From an uncultured Roseburia sp. (GTDB lineage: Bacteria; Bacillota; Clostridia; Lachnospirales; Lachnospiraceae), in the NCBI GenBank assembly GCA_947384095.1, contig CANDFU010000030.1, positions 1 to 10,334 on the forward strand: a stretch of DNA of 10,334 bases. The letters are read 5' to 3'. The position numbers were made by a program, and so were the translations under genes. Shown one piece after another: positions 1 to 8,105 of this stretch. The notes under the pieces are model-generated. The model did not search any database. It saw only the letters and a list, made by a program, of their open reading frames with translations, and was not told where the DNA came from. Positions within the stretch are counted from its first letter, which is position 1. Each line of letters begins with the position of its first letter.

Positions 1-46
1 AGATGACGAGAGGTGACTGGAGTTCAGACGTGTGCTCTTCCGATCT
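1..46 (+). other. Illumina P7-side library adapter (not genomic)
   Basis: Bases 13-46 match the TruSeq read-2 primer site exactly (it ends GTGCTCTTCCGATCT). Bases 1-4 fit the end of the P7 primer. Bases 5-12 (GACGAGAG) sit where an 8-nt i7 index belongs. Genomic sequence starts at about 47. Any reading frame that starts here is artificial. Confidence 0.97.
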
Positions 47-924
47 ACTTTGTTCACTCCCAGATGATAACTCCCGTCCGGCAGGCCGGCTGCCATGATC
101 GAATCCGTAACGGCGACGACCCTGTCCACGCCTTTTGTCTTGACAATCAGCCGTACCGTGCCGGGATGCAGATGTCTTCCGTCACAGATCACCTCACAGT
201 AAGCATCCGATTCCAGGGCGGCTCCCCAGATTGCCGGTTCATGCTGGTGCAAAAGCCGCATGGCATTTCCCGTGTGCGTGACTGCCGTCACCCCCTGGCG
301 GACCGCCTCCATCGACGTAGCATAATCTGCTCCGGAATGTCCCATAGCAACCGCAATCCCAAGCCTTTTCAAGGCCGGGATCATCTCCGGAACGCCTTCC
401 ACCTCGGGTGATACCGTCATATAAAGAATGCCGCCCTCCGCCAGCTCCTGATACTCCCTCGCCAGCCCGGCATTTCCCTTCTGCAGCAGCTCTTCCGGCA
501 TCGCCCCCTTATATTCGGACGCCAGAAAAGGCCCCTCAAGATGAATGCCCAGAAGCTGCGCGCCTCTGCGGCCGCTTTCTCTGTAAGCCTTATACTCCCG
601 GATACACTGCCGCGTCTGCTCTTCGGTGTCCGTCAATACGGATGCCAGCCAGGAAGTCGTGCCGTTCCCCGCAAAAAAGCACCCGATTTTTTCCAGATCA
701 TCGGCAGACGCACCGTTTACATCGATCCCGACCGCGCCATGCGTATGGATGTCAATAAAGCCCGGCACGATTTTATACCCTGCTGCATCCGTCACTTCCG
801 CACCGCTGCGAATGGGCTCCTCCTTTCCACACAGTTTTATCCTTCCGTCGTGGATACACACCGTTTCCCGGAGGAACCTTCCGTCTCTGTAGACTTCCCC
901 GTTTATAATATACCTGTCTCCCAT
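47..924 (-). CDS. nagA: NagA-family N-acetylglucosamine-6-phosphate deacetylase, C-terminus cut off
   Basis: Amidohydrolase-superfamily deacetylase. NagA normally removes acetate from GlcNAc-6-phosphate in the cytoplasm, just before NagB. I translated it by hand from the ATG at 924, which follows a G-rich site (AGGGGGA); 292 codons remain before the adapter. The family is usually about 380 residues, so roughly 90 are missing, and the cut is technical. Visible motifs are FIDIHTHG (H60, H62), HLEGPF (metal ligand E130), GHSGAD (H196), THTGNAM (H217), DGRHLHP (H251) and VTDSIMAAG (catalytic D274). These line up closely with E. coli NagA numbering. One oddity is QHEP at 227-230: the usual motif is xREP, and its Arg (R227 in E. 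coli) contacts the substrate phosphate from the neighbouring subunit. Here it is H228. It is the last gene of the operon in view, 55 nt after the NagB-like gene. Family assignment is strong; the exact substrate is less sure. Confidence 0.9.
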
Positions 925-979
925 ATGCTTCCCCCTGCGGCACAGATCGTCCTAACCGTCCGTGCCGCCTCTCCTGAAA

Positions 980-1804
980 TTATTCTTCCGGCAGCTTTGC
1001 GACAAATTCCGTAATCCTGAGCAGGACGTCCGGATGCTCCTGCATCAGTGTCACCGGAAAGTGCGCGGACACTTCACCGTAAGCGGCATGACGGACCACG
1101 CTGCGGTGCCAGTCCCTGAAACACCCCAGACGGACTTTCCTCGCGCAATAAATCTCATTCATCCCAATTGTGACACAGAACCGCGGCATATCGTCGATCG
1201 CACCGTTTAAATCGCCGATCGCATTGGCAGTCCTTGTCTCCCGGCTGATTTCCAGCACCCTTGTATGCAGATTCCGAAACGCTTCCGCCGTCATCTGATC
1301 GTCTGCTTCATTAAATGCAAGATGTCCATTAATGCCGATTCCCCCAAAGCAGATATCCACGCCTCCCAGTTTTTCGATCTGCCCTCCGACCTCTTCCGGT
1401 CTGTGCGGATCGGGAAACACCCTCTGCTCCTCGGGCATAATCAGTTCCGGCAGAATCTTACCATATACCTCCCGATCCATAAAGCCGCGAAAACTTAAGG
1501 AATCCTCCTTTGAAATCCACTCCTTCCCATCCGTCAGATATTCGTCCATATTAAAAAACCAGACATTTTTAAGGCTGATTTTCTCCCGGTTTACAATCTC
1601 TACAAAAAACGGATACTGCCCGACCGGACCTACCGGGCAGATCATGACGGTCTTTTCTCCCCGTGCATTTTTTCTTTTGATCTCCTCCGCCATCTCCTCC
1701 GCCATCGCGCCAAACACCGCTTTGTTATCCGCCATCACTTCAATCGGCAGTTTCGGAGCCGCGAGAAGCCTCTCTCTGTCATAATAATAATATTCGTGTC
1801 TCAT
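980..1804 (-). CDS. Divergent NagB-family protein (glucosamine-6-phosphate deaminase/isomerase-like)
   Basis: 274 residues, the usual NagB length, of the glucosamine-6-phosphate isomerase/6-phosphogluconolactonase fold. NagB converts glucosamine-6-phosphate to fructose-6-phosphate plus ammonia. Conserved parts are FNMDEYL (84-90, with D87 matching E. coli D72) and GGIGINGHLAFNE (154-166, with H161 and E166 matching H143 and E148). Several key positions differ. N159 replaces the ring-opening D141. The phosphate loop (GGTP in E. coli) reads PVGPVGQYP at 57-65. I196 occupies the R172 position and H233 approximately the K208 position. The fold and aldose-ketose isomerisation are plausible, but binding of a standard 6-phosphate is doubtful. 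It starts 32 nt after the glycosidase stop, with only a modest ribosome binding site, and lies 55 nt before nagA. The pairing with nagA argues for amino-sugar chemistry. It would be named nagB automatically, but I judge it a paralogue with altered substrate. Confidence 0.85.
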   Translation of the reverse strand: MRHEYYYYDRERLLAAPKLPIEVMADNKAVFGAMAEEMAEEIKRKNARGEKTVMICPVGPVGQYPFFVEIVNREKISLKNVWFFNMDEYLTDGKEWISKEDSLSFRGFMDREVYGKILPELIMPEEQRVFPDPHRPEEVGGQIEKLGGVDICFGGIGINGHLAFNEADDQMTAEAFRNLHTRVLEISRETRTANAIGDLNGAIDDMPRFCVTIGMNEIYCARKVRLGCFRDWHRSVVRHAAYGEVSAHFPVTLMQEHPDVLLRITEFVAKLPEE

Positions 1805-1836
1805 TATCCCTGATCCCTTTCCTTATCTGCCTGTTC

Positions 1837-3696
1837 TCATCTGTGCAGCCCCGTATACTTCTGTGTGATCTCCAGAACACGGTACACATCCAGAAATGGC
1901 TGAAACTTTTTCTCCTTCTTACAGATCAGCTCCCGGAACTCCTCCCATTTTTTATCCGCCTGTTCTTTTTCCCCCAGTGCCAGAAAACAGAGTGCGTCCG
2001 ACAGCCTCATAACATAATTCCTGTGATAGTCAAGCAGCTCCCAGCAGACCGATTCCCATCTGCCTTCCGCGTCCCTGTGCCGTGCGATTTCTTCTTCAAA
2101 TCCTCTGCACAGCTCTCCGACACGCTTCATACGCTCCGCCACCCGCCCGTCACAACGCTCCCCTTTGCCGTTTAAGTAATCACAGACGGCAAGATCTGAC
2201 AGCCCTTCCAGATAAGAGGAAACCTTTTCCCAGTCCGGACCGTAGGAAGCTTTAAAATACTCCTGAATCAGTTCCTCCGCCTCCGTTTCTTCCCCGAAAA
2301 GCGTATAGGCCATCACATAATTCGGCAGCGCATTCGGAAAAGCCGCCCGCAGTTCCTGACAGCTGATATATCCGTCAAGTCCCATCTGCCGTAGTTTCCC
2401 GATATCCGCATGAATCACTTTCGCGATATGGACATATCCGAAATCACCGTAATGGGCCCGGCCGAGAGGATAGTCATAGACAAACCCCTCCCCTGTAAAC
2501 ACCGCCTGCCATCCCTTAAGAAACGCCAGGTTTTCATCAAGGCTCGTCGGCAGTATGATGTGGTTCCGCTCAAAAACAGGCAGAGAATCCGCCGGACGGC
2601 TGATCTCATAGCTCTTTTCAAACGTGCGGCTGATCGGCGCAAACATCAGTACAAACCGCTCCGGGTGATTGAACCTCTTCGTCTCCGGCGGCCACAAAAG
2701 CTCCTGGTACAGCAAAAAAACAATGCGCGTCTTTCGTCCTTCCTCTGCAAGCCTTTTATCAATTTCATTTAACAGCTCCACATACTGGTCCGACAATGTC
2801 GTCCCGCGGCACTCCGGACATTCGCACAGATTGTTATACTCATCCGCAAGCCAGACATGCAGATAGTCCGCCTGCGGATGCTCTTTCGCATAAGTGCTCA
2901 CCAGCCCGGCAAATGCATCCACCGCGTCCGCATTGTGATAACAGAGATTGGTATTCGCCGGAACGCCGTAAAACAGAGCCCTCTCTCCGTTTAGCAGAGC
3001 CATCCTGTGAGAAAACGTTCCGCCCTCCGCGCTTATCCCTGCGTTCCAGGAAACCGTCTCATACCCTAAAACCTCTCCCGTCCATCCATGTCCGGCCTCG
3101 TGGAGAAGCAGTCCGCGTTTCTTTGCCGCCTGTTCAAACAGCTCCAGATCCGCCGCCGCATCCGCCTGTGTATACTGCTCCGCCGCTGCGTATGGATTTT
3201 CCATGTGCCCATACCAGCGTGACAGAAATGCATACGGCGTCTTAAATTGGAGGAAAAAACTGTTGTACCCGACCTTGGGAAGCCATGCTATATAATCCAT
3301 GATATTCTCAAACGAATCCGCCCCCTCGATGCACACACCGCGATGGCAGAACGACGCCTCCCTCTCGTAATGCGCCGCAAGCTTTTCTTTTTCGATCAGA
3401 GGCACGATCTCATATTCCTTCTGTGGTAAAATAAAACGACACCCGAGATAGTGCAGATAATCATAGACGCCCAGCAGAACGCTTCTGTCATTTTTCCCCT
3501 CAATGGTTCCGCCATGCGCCCCGATCCGGATCCGATAGGCATCTTTGCCATCCATGAGCGCACCATTGCCGCCCGACAGGAAAATCTCCCCCTCCATCTC
3601 CCTAAATCCGGCAAGCATCCGCCCCAGATATCCGGAAAGTTCTTCCGCTGCAAACGCAATCGTCTCCGACGCGTCATCCCTGTAACCTACCCTCAT
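1837..3696 (-). CDS. DUF4838/GH163-like glycoside hydrolase, no signal peptide
   Basis: 619 residues from the ATG at 3696. About the first 110 residues resemble the non-catalytic alpha/beta domain found before hexosaminidase and alpha-glucuronidase barrels (AAEELSGYLGRM). A probable TIM barrel follows at about 115-450, then a helical C-terminal region. The hallmark is WLADEYNNLCECPEC (282-296): acidic D285/E286 followed by a CxCxxC cluster and then SDQYVELLNEI. From memory, this is the DUF4838 signature, and a subset of DUF4838 proteins was reclassified as GH163 endo-beta-N-acetylglucosaminidases acting on N-glycans. Those characterised enzymes are exported. This one starts without a hydrophobic leader, so it should act in the cytoplasm on something already imported. 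It follows the lipoprotein gene by 98 nt and precedes the NagB-like gene by 32 nt, which suits release of an amino sugar. Specificity cannot be read from the sequence. Confidence 0.78.
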   Translation of the reverse strand: MRVGYRDDASETIAFAAEELSGYLGRMLAGFREMEGEIFLSGGNGALMDGKDAYRIRIGAHGGTIEGKNDRSVLLGVYDYLHYLGCRFILPQKEYEIVPLIEKEKLAAHYEREASFCHRGVCIEGADSFENIMDYIAWLPKVGYNSFFLQFKTPYAFLSRWYGHMENPYAAAEQYTQADAAADLELFEQAAKKRGLLLHEAGHGWTGEVLGYETVSWNAGISAEGGTFSHRMALLNGERALFYGVPANTNLCYHNADAVDAFAGLVSTYAKEHPQADYLHVWLADEYNNLCECPECRGTTLSDQYVELLNEIDKRLAEEGRKTRIVFLLYQELLWPPETKRFNHPERFVLMFAPISRTFEKSYEISRPADSLPVFERNHIILPTSLDENLAFLKGWQAVFTGEGFVYDYPLGRAHYGDFGYVHIAKVIHADIGKLRQMGLDGYISCQELRAAFPNALPNYVMAYTLFGEETEAEELIQEYFKASYGPDWEKVSSYLEGLSDLAVCDYLNGKGERCDGRVAERMKRVGELCRGFEEEIARHRDAEGRWESVCWELLDYHRNYVMRLSDALCFLALGEKEQADKKWEEFRELICKKEKKFQPFLDVYRVLEITQKYTGLHR

Positions 3697-3702
3697 GCAT
3701 TT

Positions 3703-3708
3703 CCTCCC
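3703..3708 (-). promoter_or_regulatory. Ribosome binding site that fixes the glycosidase start
   Basis: GGGAGG on the minus strand lies 6 nt before the ATG at 3696. The same frame is open back to a GTG at 3792, but that GTG has no Shine-Dalgarno site and would almost abut the upstream stop codon. I therefore chose 3696. Confidence 0.8.
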
Positions 3709-3763
3709 AAAAAAGACCCTGCGGAACAGACTGTTTAGCCGCTCCACAAGGTCTATTCCATAC

Positions 3764-3784
3764 TGCTTCAAGCTGTCTGAAGCA
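3764..3784. repeat. Inverted repeat after the binding-protein gene
   Basis: TGCTTCA (3764-3770) and TGAAGCA (3778-3784) are perfect 7-bp arms around a 7-nt loop. The repeat starts just past the lipoprotein stop codon, in the 98-nt gap before the glycosidase. There is no adjoining T-run, so a full terminator is unlikely. It may protect the upstream mRNA 3' end or give partial attenuation. Confidence 0.5.
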
Positions 3785-3794
3785 TGCGGCACTC

Positions 3795-4922
3795 TTAGTT
3801 GCCCAGTGCCTCTTTCATCACATCAAACATCACGTAATCTTCCAGCGGCACTTCGCCTTCCACGTCACCGCTCTCAATAAACATCTGCTGCTGTCTTGTG
3901 TAGTATAATTCCATCGTGCCATCGTCGATACCGGCCTTTACCGCATCCGAACTAAACCACGTTGCGTCTCCTGTCTCAACCAGACATGCCTCTTTATCCT
4001 TTGCACACTGCGTCGCATACAGACCAACAGCGTAATCCCAGTTTTCTTCCTGTGCCGAATACTGCATTGCCTTATAAAGAGCGCGGCTGAAACGCACCAG
4101 GATGTCATGGTTTTCTTCCGCATAACCAGGCAGGCAGATCCAGCTTGAAAGATTTACCGAATTTGTCGAAAATTCGATTTCTTTTGCATCCTCTGTCGTA
4201 TCCAGAATCTGATTGCTGTACGGATTCCACGCCGTGCAGGCATCTACGGAACCGGATGCCATTGCCGCCACCATATTGGTCGCATCCATTTCGTATGCCT
4301 CGATATCGTCCATGGTCAGGCCTGCCGCCGCAAGCGCACCGTTTAAAGCCGTCTCGGAAGAGGAACCGCCGTTATAGGCAATCTTCTTTCCCTTCAGATC
4401 TTCCACCTTCTCAATCCCGTGAGATGTCAGGACCACAATCTTATCCGTGCTGTGTACTGAACTGGGCGCAAAAATCTTTGCCTGTCCGTTGATGCAGAGC
4501 CTGTGTGCACCATGACCGATGTATGCCAGATCAATGCTCCCGCCTTCCATCGCCGCAATCTCGGACGGGCCGTCCGCGAACTCCCAGAGTTTGACACTGA
4601 TGCCTTCCTCTTCAAAATACCCCTGATCGATTCCGGTCAGCACCGACCACAGAGACGCATAGTTCGGCATATAGGCGACATTCAGCTCTATGAGGTCTGA
4701 CGACGTCGTATTGCCCGTCTCCGCTGCCGAGGTATCCTGCACCTCACTCTGTACATCATTGTCGGCTGCATCCGCATCGGTCCCTGCATCCGCTCCCGCG
4801 TCGTTTGCGGGCGGCGTCTGATCCGCATCTCCCGAGGCGCCTTTGTCCTCGCCGCCGCAGGCAGCAAGTGAAAGCGTCATGGCTGCTGCCAGGAACATGG
4901 TACAAAACTTTTTCATTTTCAT
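3795..4922 (-). CDS. NitT/TauT-type ABC transporter substrate-binding lipoprotein
   Basis: 375 residues. The start ATG at 4922 has AGGAGG 8 nt upstream, which favours it over the ATG two codons later. A lysine-rich start and hydrophobic segment lead to the lipobox L-A-A-C with C22 as the lipid-anchored cysteine, so the protein should be tethered outside the membrane. Residues 23-75 form a long linker rich in Asp, Ala and Thr. The folded part begins near 77 and shows the NMT1/SsuA-like pattern: QGYFEEEGI (100-108), SIDLAYIG (129-136), YNGGSSSE (183-190) and VDACTAWNPY (226-235). This family binds small anions such as taurine, alkanesulfonates, nitrate or aromatic acids, as well as thiamine-pyrimidine precursors; the ligand here cannot be told. 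It is coded after its permease and ATPase and is flanked by hairpins on both sides. Confidence 0.87.
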   Translation of the reverse strand: MKMKKFCTMFLAAAMTLSLAACGGEDKGASGDADQTPPANDAGADAGTDADAADNDVQSEVQDTSAAETGNTTSSDLIELNVAYMPNYASLWSVLTGIDQGYFEEEGISVKLWEFADGPSEIAAMEGGSIDLAYIGHGAHRLCINGQAKIFAPSSVHSTDKIVVLTSHGIEKVEDLKGKKIAYNGGSSSETALNGALAAAGLTMDDIEAYEMDATNMVAAMASGSVDACTAWNPYSNQILDTTEDAKEIEFSTNSVNLSSWICLPGYAEENHDILVRFSRALYKAMQYSAQEENWDYAVGLYATQCAKDKEACLVETGDATWFSSDAVKAGIDDGTMELYYTRQQQMFIESGDVEGEVPLEDYVMFDVMKEALGN

Positions 4923-4963
4923 TTTGATGTCCTCCTGTTATCAAAATATTTTAACTGTCCCAC

Positions 4964-4981
4964 ACTGTAATGCGTTACAGT
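4964..4981. repeat. Perfect hairpin between the ATPase and binding-protein genes
   Basis: ACTGTAA (4964-4970) and TTACAGT (4975-4981) make a perfect 7-bp stem with a 4-nt loop, within the 85-nt gap before the lipoprotein start. In the minus-strand transcript it is followed by a short gap and the AT-rich palindrome AAAATATTTT, then the ribosome binding site. It could stabilise the downstream message or be a protein site; it lacks an immediate U-tract. Confidence 0.55.
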
Positions 4982-5007
4982 CAAGCACATCGCTTTTCTG
5001 ACCACTG

Positions 5008-5799
5008 CTATTTTCTGACTTCCAGAAACTCTTTGTATACCTCGTTCCAGATCTCTGCCTTCAGTTCCAGAAAATGCGGGTCAGACTTTGTCTCCTGCGT
5101 TCTCGGATAAGGAATATCGATATTTACAATCCTCTTGATCCGCCCCGGCCTCGCGCTCATGATAATCACCCGCTGTGCGAGAATAATCGCCTCGTCCACA
5201 TCGTGCGTGATAAAGAAACAGGTCTTTTTCTCCTTCTCCCAGGTATTTAACAGCTCCGTCTGGAGCTGAACACGGGTCTGTGCATCCAGGGCACCGAAAG
5301 GCTCATCCAAAAGCAGCACCTCCGGGTTCGCCGCATATGCCCGCGCAATGGCCACACGCTGTTTCATACCGCCGGAGAGCTCCTTCGGATAAGAATTTTC
5401 AAATCCTTTTAAGCCTACCGACTCAATGTATTTTCGTGCAATCTCTTCCGCCTGGTCTTTCGGCACTTTTTTCATCTCAAGCCCGAACATAACGTTTTTG
5501 ATCACCGTCCGCCAGGGAAACAATGCATACTGCTGAAACACCACGCCGCGCTCGACGCCTGTTCCTTCTATCTTCTTTCCGTCCAGATACACCGCGCCGC
5601 TCGTCGGTTCCAAAAGCCCTGCAATAATATTTAACAGGGTGGACTTTCCGCATCCGGACGGACCGACCACACAGATAAACTCATTTTCCAGAATATCCAG
5701 GTTTGCCCCGTTTAACGCCACTGTCTTGCCGCCGCGGCCCTGATACTCCTTTACCACATTGTCTATTTTCAGCTTTACTAGCTTATCGTTTCCTGCCAT
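5008..5799 (-). CDS. ABC transporter ATP-binding protein, SsuB/TauB type
   Basis: 263 residues, typical for this subfamily, and complete. It hydrolyses ATP on the cytoplasmic face to drive import by the neighbouring permease. Motifs in order are Walker A GPSGCGKST (46-54), Q-loop VFQQYALFPW (87-96), signature LSGGMKQR (141-148), Walker B VLLLDEP with D165/E166 (161-167), D-loop GALD (169-172) and the switch histidine H199 in FITHDVDEA. The FQQYALFPWRTV sequence after the Q-loop is typical of nitrate/sulfonate/taurine transport ATPases. The start ATG at 5799 lies inside the permease gene, overlapping its end by 22 nt. This indicates translational coupling and one transport complex. All catalytic residues are present. 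Confidence 0.95.
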   Translation of the reverse strand: MAGNDKLVKLKIDNVVKEYQGRGGKTVALNGANLDILENEFICVVGPSGCGKSTLLNIIAGLLEPTSGAVYLDGKKIEGTGVERGVVFQQYALFPWRTVIKNVMFGLEMKKVPKDQAEEIARKYIESVGLKGFENSYPKELSGGMKQRVAIARAYAANPEVLLLDEPFGALDAQTRVQLQTELLNTWEKEKKTCFFITHDVDEAIILAQRVIIMSARPGRIKRIVNIDIPYPRTQETKSDPHFLELKAEIWNEVYKEFLEVRK

Positions 5800-6554
5800 C
5801 CCGTCAATTTCCTTTCGATAATATCCACAATCTTCACCAGAACCAGTCCTATAATTCCCAGCATAATAATATACATCAGCATCGGTGCAGACTCAAACGA
5901 GTTTGCGAGGGAACGGATCCGCATACCGATACCATACTGTGCGCCGGTCGACTCCGCCGCAAGCAATGTCGTAAGCCCCGCGCTCAGCCCCAGACGGACC
6001 GCCGTGATAATAAAGGGAACCGTTGCCGGACAGATAATCTTGACAAAAATATCAAAATCATTTGCACCGAGCACCCTGGCGGCCTTGATCAGCGTAACAT
6101 CAATATTTTTGATTCCCTGGTAAATCGTAATGCTCATCGTCATAAAAGTACAGATCCAGATCAGAATGATCGCCGGTTTCTGCCCGATACCGAAAATAAT
6201 CACCAGAAGCGGCGCATAACCCAGCGCCGGGATATTGCGGATAAAATTGATCCACGGCTCAATAATCTTTTGTACCGGCGTATACCATGCCATCAGAAAC
6301 GCAACCGGCAGAGCCGTCACAAACCCCAGTCCGAACCCCGCCACCACGCAGAACATACTGCTGCGGATATCTTTCCAGAAGGCACCGCGGTCAATCATGG
6401 TCCCTATTGCAGGAATCACCTTATCCATAAACGGAAAACTCCTGCCGGTAACCTTCCCGATGGAAAGCAGGAACCACACCAGCATCGCCGCACAGAAGGA
6501 CAGCAGCAGCCACACTTTATCATTGATTACTATTTTTTTCTTTTTTTCTCCCAT
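5778..6554 (-). CDS. ABC transporter permease, SsuC/TauC type
   Basis: 258 residues from the ATG at 6554, which has GGGGGG 6 nt upstream. The frame stays open to a GTG at 6614 that overlaps the larA-like stop, but that start has no binding site. Hydrophobic stretches lie at about 15-31, 66-90, 113-140, 187-203 and 224-245, consistent with an inner-membrane BPD-type permease subunit. The coupling (EAA) loop that contacts the ATPase is visible as AARVLGANDFDIF at 158-170. Only one permease gene is present, so the channel is probably a homodimer, as usual in the NitT/TauT class. It begins 52 nt after the LarA-like gene and overlaps the ATPase gene. Confidence 0.93.
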   Translation of the reverse strand: MGEKKKKIVINDKVWLLLSFCAAMLVWFLLSIGKVTGRSFPFMDKVIPAIGTMIDRGAFWKDIRSSMFCVVAGFGLGFVTALPVAFLMAWYTPVQKIIEPWINFIRNIPALGYAPLLVIIFGIGQKPAIILIWICTFMTMSITIYQGIKNIDVTLIKAARVLGANDFDIFVKIICPATVPFIITAVRLGLSAGLTTLLAAESTGAQYGIGMRIRSLANSFESAPMLMYIIMLGIIGLVLVKIVDIIERKLTGWQETIS

Positions 6555-6606
6555 GTTTTTCCCCCCACTCTGCATATCCGGCACAGCTCCATATCCGCAT
6601 GCGGCT

Positions 6607-8100
6607 CTAACCACAGCACGGATGCCCGTGCCCGTCCCTTGTATGGCTGTTTAACGCCGGATCCTTCATGCACAGATGAACTGCAGCCGTCGTGAATGTC
6701 TTTGGCAGGGCCAGAATATTCGGCTCCGGTCCCACGTACTTTTTCATCGCATCCTTTAAAGCCTCTTCCACCGTGGCCCTTGTCTTTAACCCCATTCCCC
6801 GCGCAATGCCCGGCTCCCTTGCACCGACGATATAAATCGCGCTTGTGTGTTCCTCCGCCAGATGTCCGCAGCTCATCATGGAAAAACCATGGAACGGGTG
6901 AAATGCATTCGCAAAACGATATTTCCGTATGTACTCCTCATTCGTCGCAAAATATTCCCCGTACCGGTTCATATCCGGCAGAATATTCATCGAGTCATGC
7001 TGGAACATTTCATAGAGCTCCCTTAAATATGGCCATCTCTCCTCATGAAACCAGCCGTCACAGATACTCGGAACAATAAACACGCAGTGATCGCTCAGAA
7101 TCCGCTTATGCCGGATTACCTGTGCGGAAAGCGCCTGCATCATCTGAATCGGATTCGTTCCCATCCCGTCTCCGTAGTGAAAATTGGTCGGCATTCCAAA
7201 CACTACGATATCATACTTTTTCTCCGCCCAGTGTACATAGGTCCGCTTATCTGCCGTCTTCCAGCTCACCGGCTGCATTTCCCGCGCATAACCCGAATTG
7301 ATCTCGATCTGCCTCGACTTTGTGTCGAGCACGGCGTCACAGCAGAAAAACTTTTTCCCCATCTTCTCTTCCATCAGCATACCGTGGCGATCAAACTTTT
7401 CACGCATCTTACTGCTCGTGGACACCGGGACAAAATCCTCCCTGTGCATGACGTCGGGCACATGATGGGCCGCAATACTTCTCCAGTGGCTGATCCCGGT
7501 TGCACAGTGCTTATAGCCTCCCGAATATCCCCCGTACGGATTGCCCTGCGTATGGCCGATCAGAATCGCCACATCCGCGTCAAAGACATATTTGTTCATT
7601 ATGACATGATCCCCGGCCTCTGTATATCCCAGGTCAACCAGATGTTCATAGTCCTCACTGTCATGGCTCGTAATCTGTCCCGACGGATAAAACCCGTCGA
7701 ACAGCTCGTCTCCCAGAATGGTCCGCATCTCTGCCGTCGTCGCCCGCGGATGCAGACCGTTTGAGAACAACAGCAGTACATCCTCTTTGCGGACGCCCAC
7801 ACGATACAGCTCGTCCAGACACGCGCGAATCGCCACTTTCCGATGGGAAGTCGGCTGATTTCCCCCCTTGACGATATCCGGAATGACAATGACAACCTTA
7901 TCCCCTGCTTTCGCAATCTCCGAAAGCGCAGGCATCCCGATGGGATTGCGGATACTCTTTATCGTAGCCTCATAGAGACTGTCCCAGTCCTGCGGCAGAC
8001 ATTCGGGATCGCGGACTGTCTCCCCCGGGATAAAAACATCCGTCGTATCCGGAAGCTCCGCCCCCATGAGTCCATGCCCATATTCAAATTCCAATCTCAT
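6607..8100 (-). CDS. LarA-like (DUF2088) nickel-pincer racemase/epimerase homologue, divergent
   Basis: 497 residues, longer than L. plantarum lactate racemase LarA (about 424). LarA uses a nickel-pincer nucleotide (NPN) cofactor to invert 2-hydroxy acids; wider family members act on other substrates. GLHPRATTAEM (115-125) carries H117, matching LarA H108. SGGYK (193-197) carries K197, which matches the NPN-attached K184. H213, 16 residues on, matches the nickel ligand H200. Differences: N187 sits where catalytic H174 is expected, DIVKGG (75-80) replaces the usual DxTRP, and Q322 falls near the K298 position. The last residues, HTRDGHGHPCCG, form a His/Cys-rich tail that could bind metal. No larB, larC or larE for cofactor synthesis lies in view. 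It lies between the TPI-like and permease genes (112- and 52-nt gaps). Family is likely; lactate as substrate is not. Confidence 0.82.
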   Translation of the reverse strand: MRLEFEYGHGLMGAELPDTTDVFIPGETVRDPECLPQDWDSLYEATIKSIRNPIGMPALSEIAKAGDKVVIVIPDIVKGGNQPTSHRKVAIRACLDELYRVGVRKEDVLLLFSNGLHPRATTAEMRTILGDELFDGFYPSGQITSHDSEDYEHLVDLGYTEAGDHVIMNKYVFDADVAILIGHTQGNPYGGYSGGYKHCATGISHWRSIAAHHVPDVMHREDFVPVSTSSKMREKFDRHGMLMEEKMGKKFFCCDAVLDTKSRQIEINSGYAREMQPVSWKTADKRTYVHWAEKKYDIVVFGMPTNFHYGDGMGTNPIQMMQALSAQVIRHKRILSDHCVFIVPSICDGWFHEERWPYLRELYEMFQHDSMNILPDMNRYGEYFATNEEYIRKYRFANAFHPFHGFSMMSCGHLAEEHTSAIYIVGAREPGIARGMGLKTRATVEEALKDAMKKYVGPEPNILALPKTFTTAAVHLCMKDPALNSHTRDGHGHPCCG

Positions 8101-8105
8101 AAAAA

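Noticed and set aside
13..411. Plus-strand reading frame beginning TGVQTCALPI
   Set aside because: Its start is translated adapter; this peptide is a known contaminant in predicted proteomes. The remainder is antisense to the NagA-family gene.
3697..3792. GTG at 3792 as the glycosidase start
   Set aside because: It has no ribosome binding site, and the extra 32 residues do not look like the family. The ATG at 3696 has GGGAGG at ideal spacing.
6555..6614. GTG at 6614 as the permease start, overlapping the LarA-like stop
   Set aside because: There is no binding site for it, and the added residues are not hydrophobic or family-like. The ATG at 6554 follows a G-rich site.
5703..6695. 330-codon plus-strand frame
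   Set aside because: It is antisense to clear ABC ATPase and permease genes; its composition is rich in His, Arg and Pro with no recognisable domain.
7045..7764. 239-codon plus-strand frame
   Set aside because: It is antisense to the LarA-like gene and has no binding site or family resemblance.
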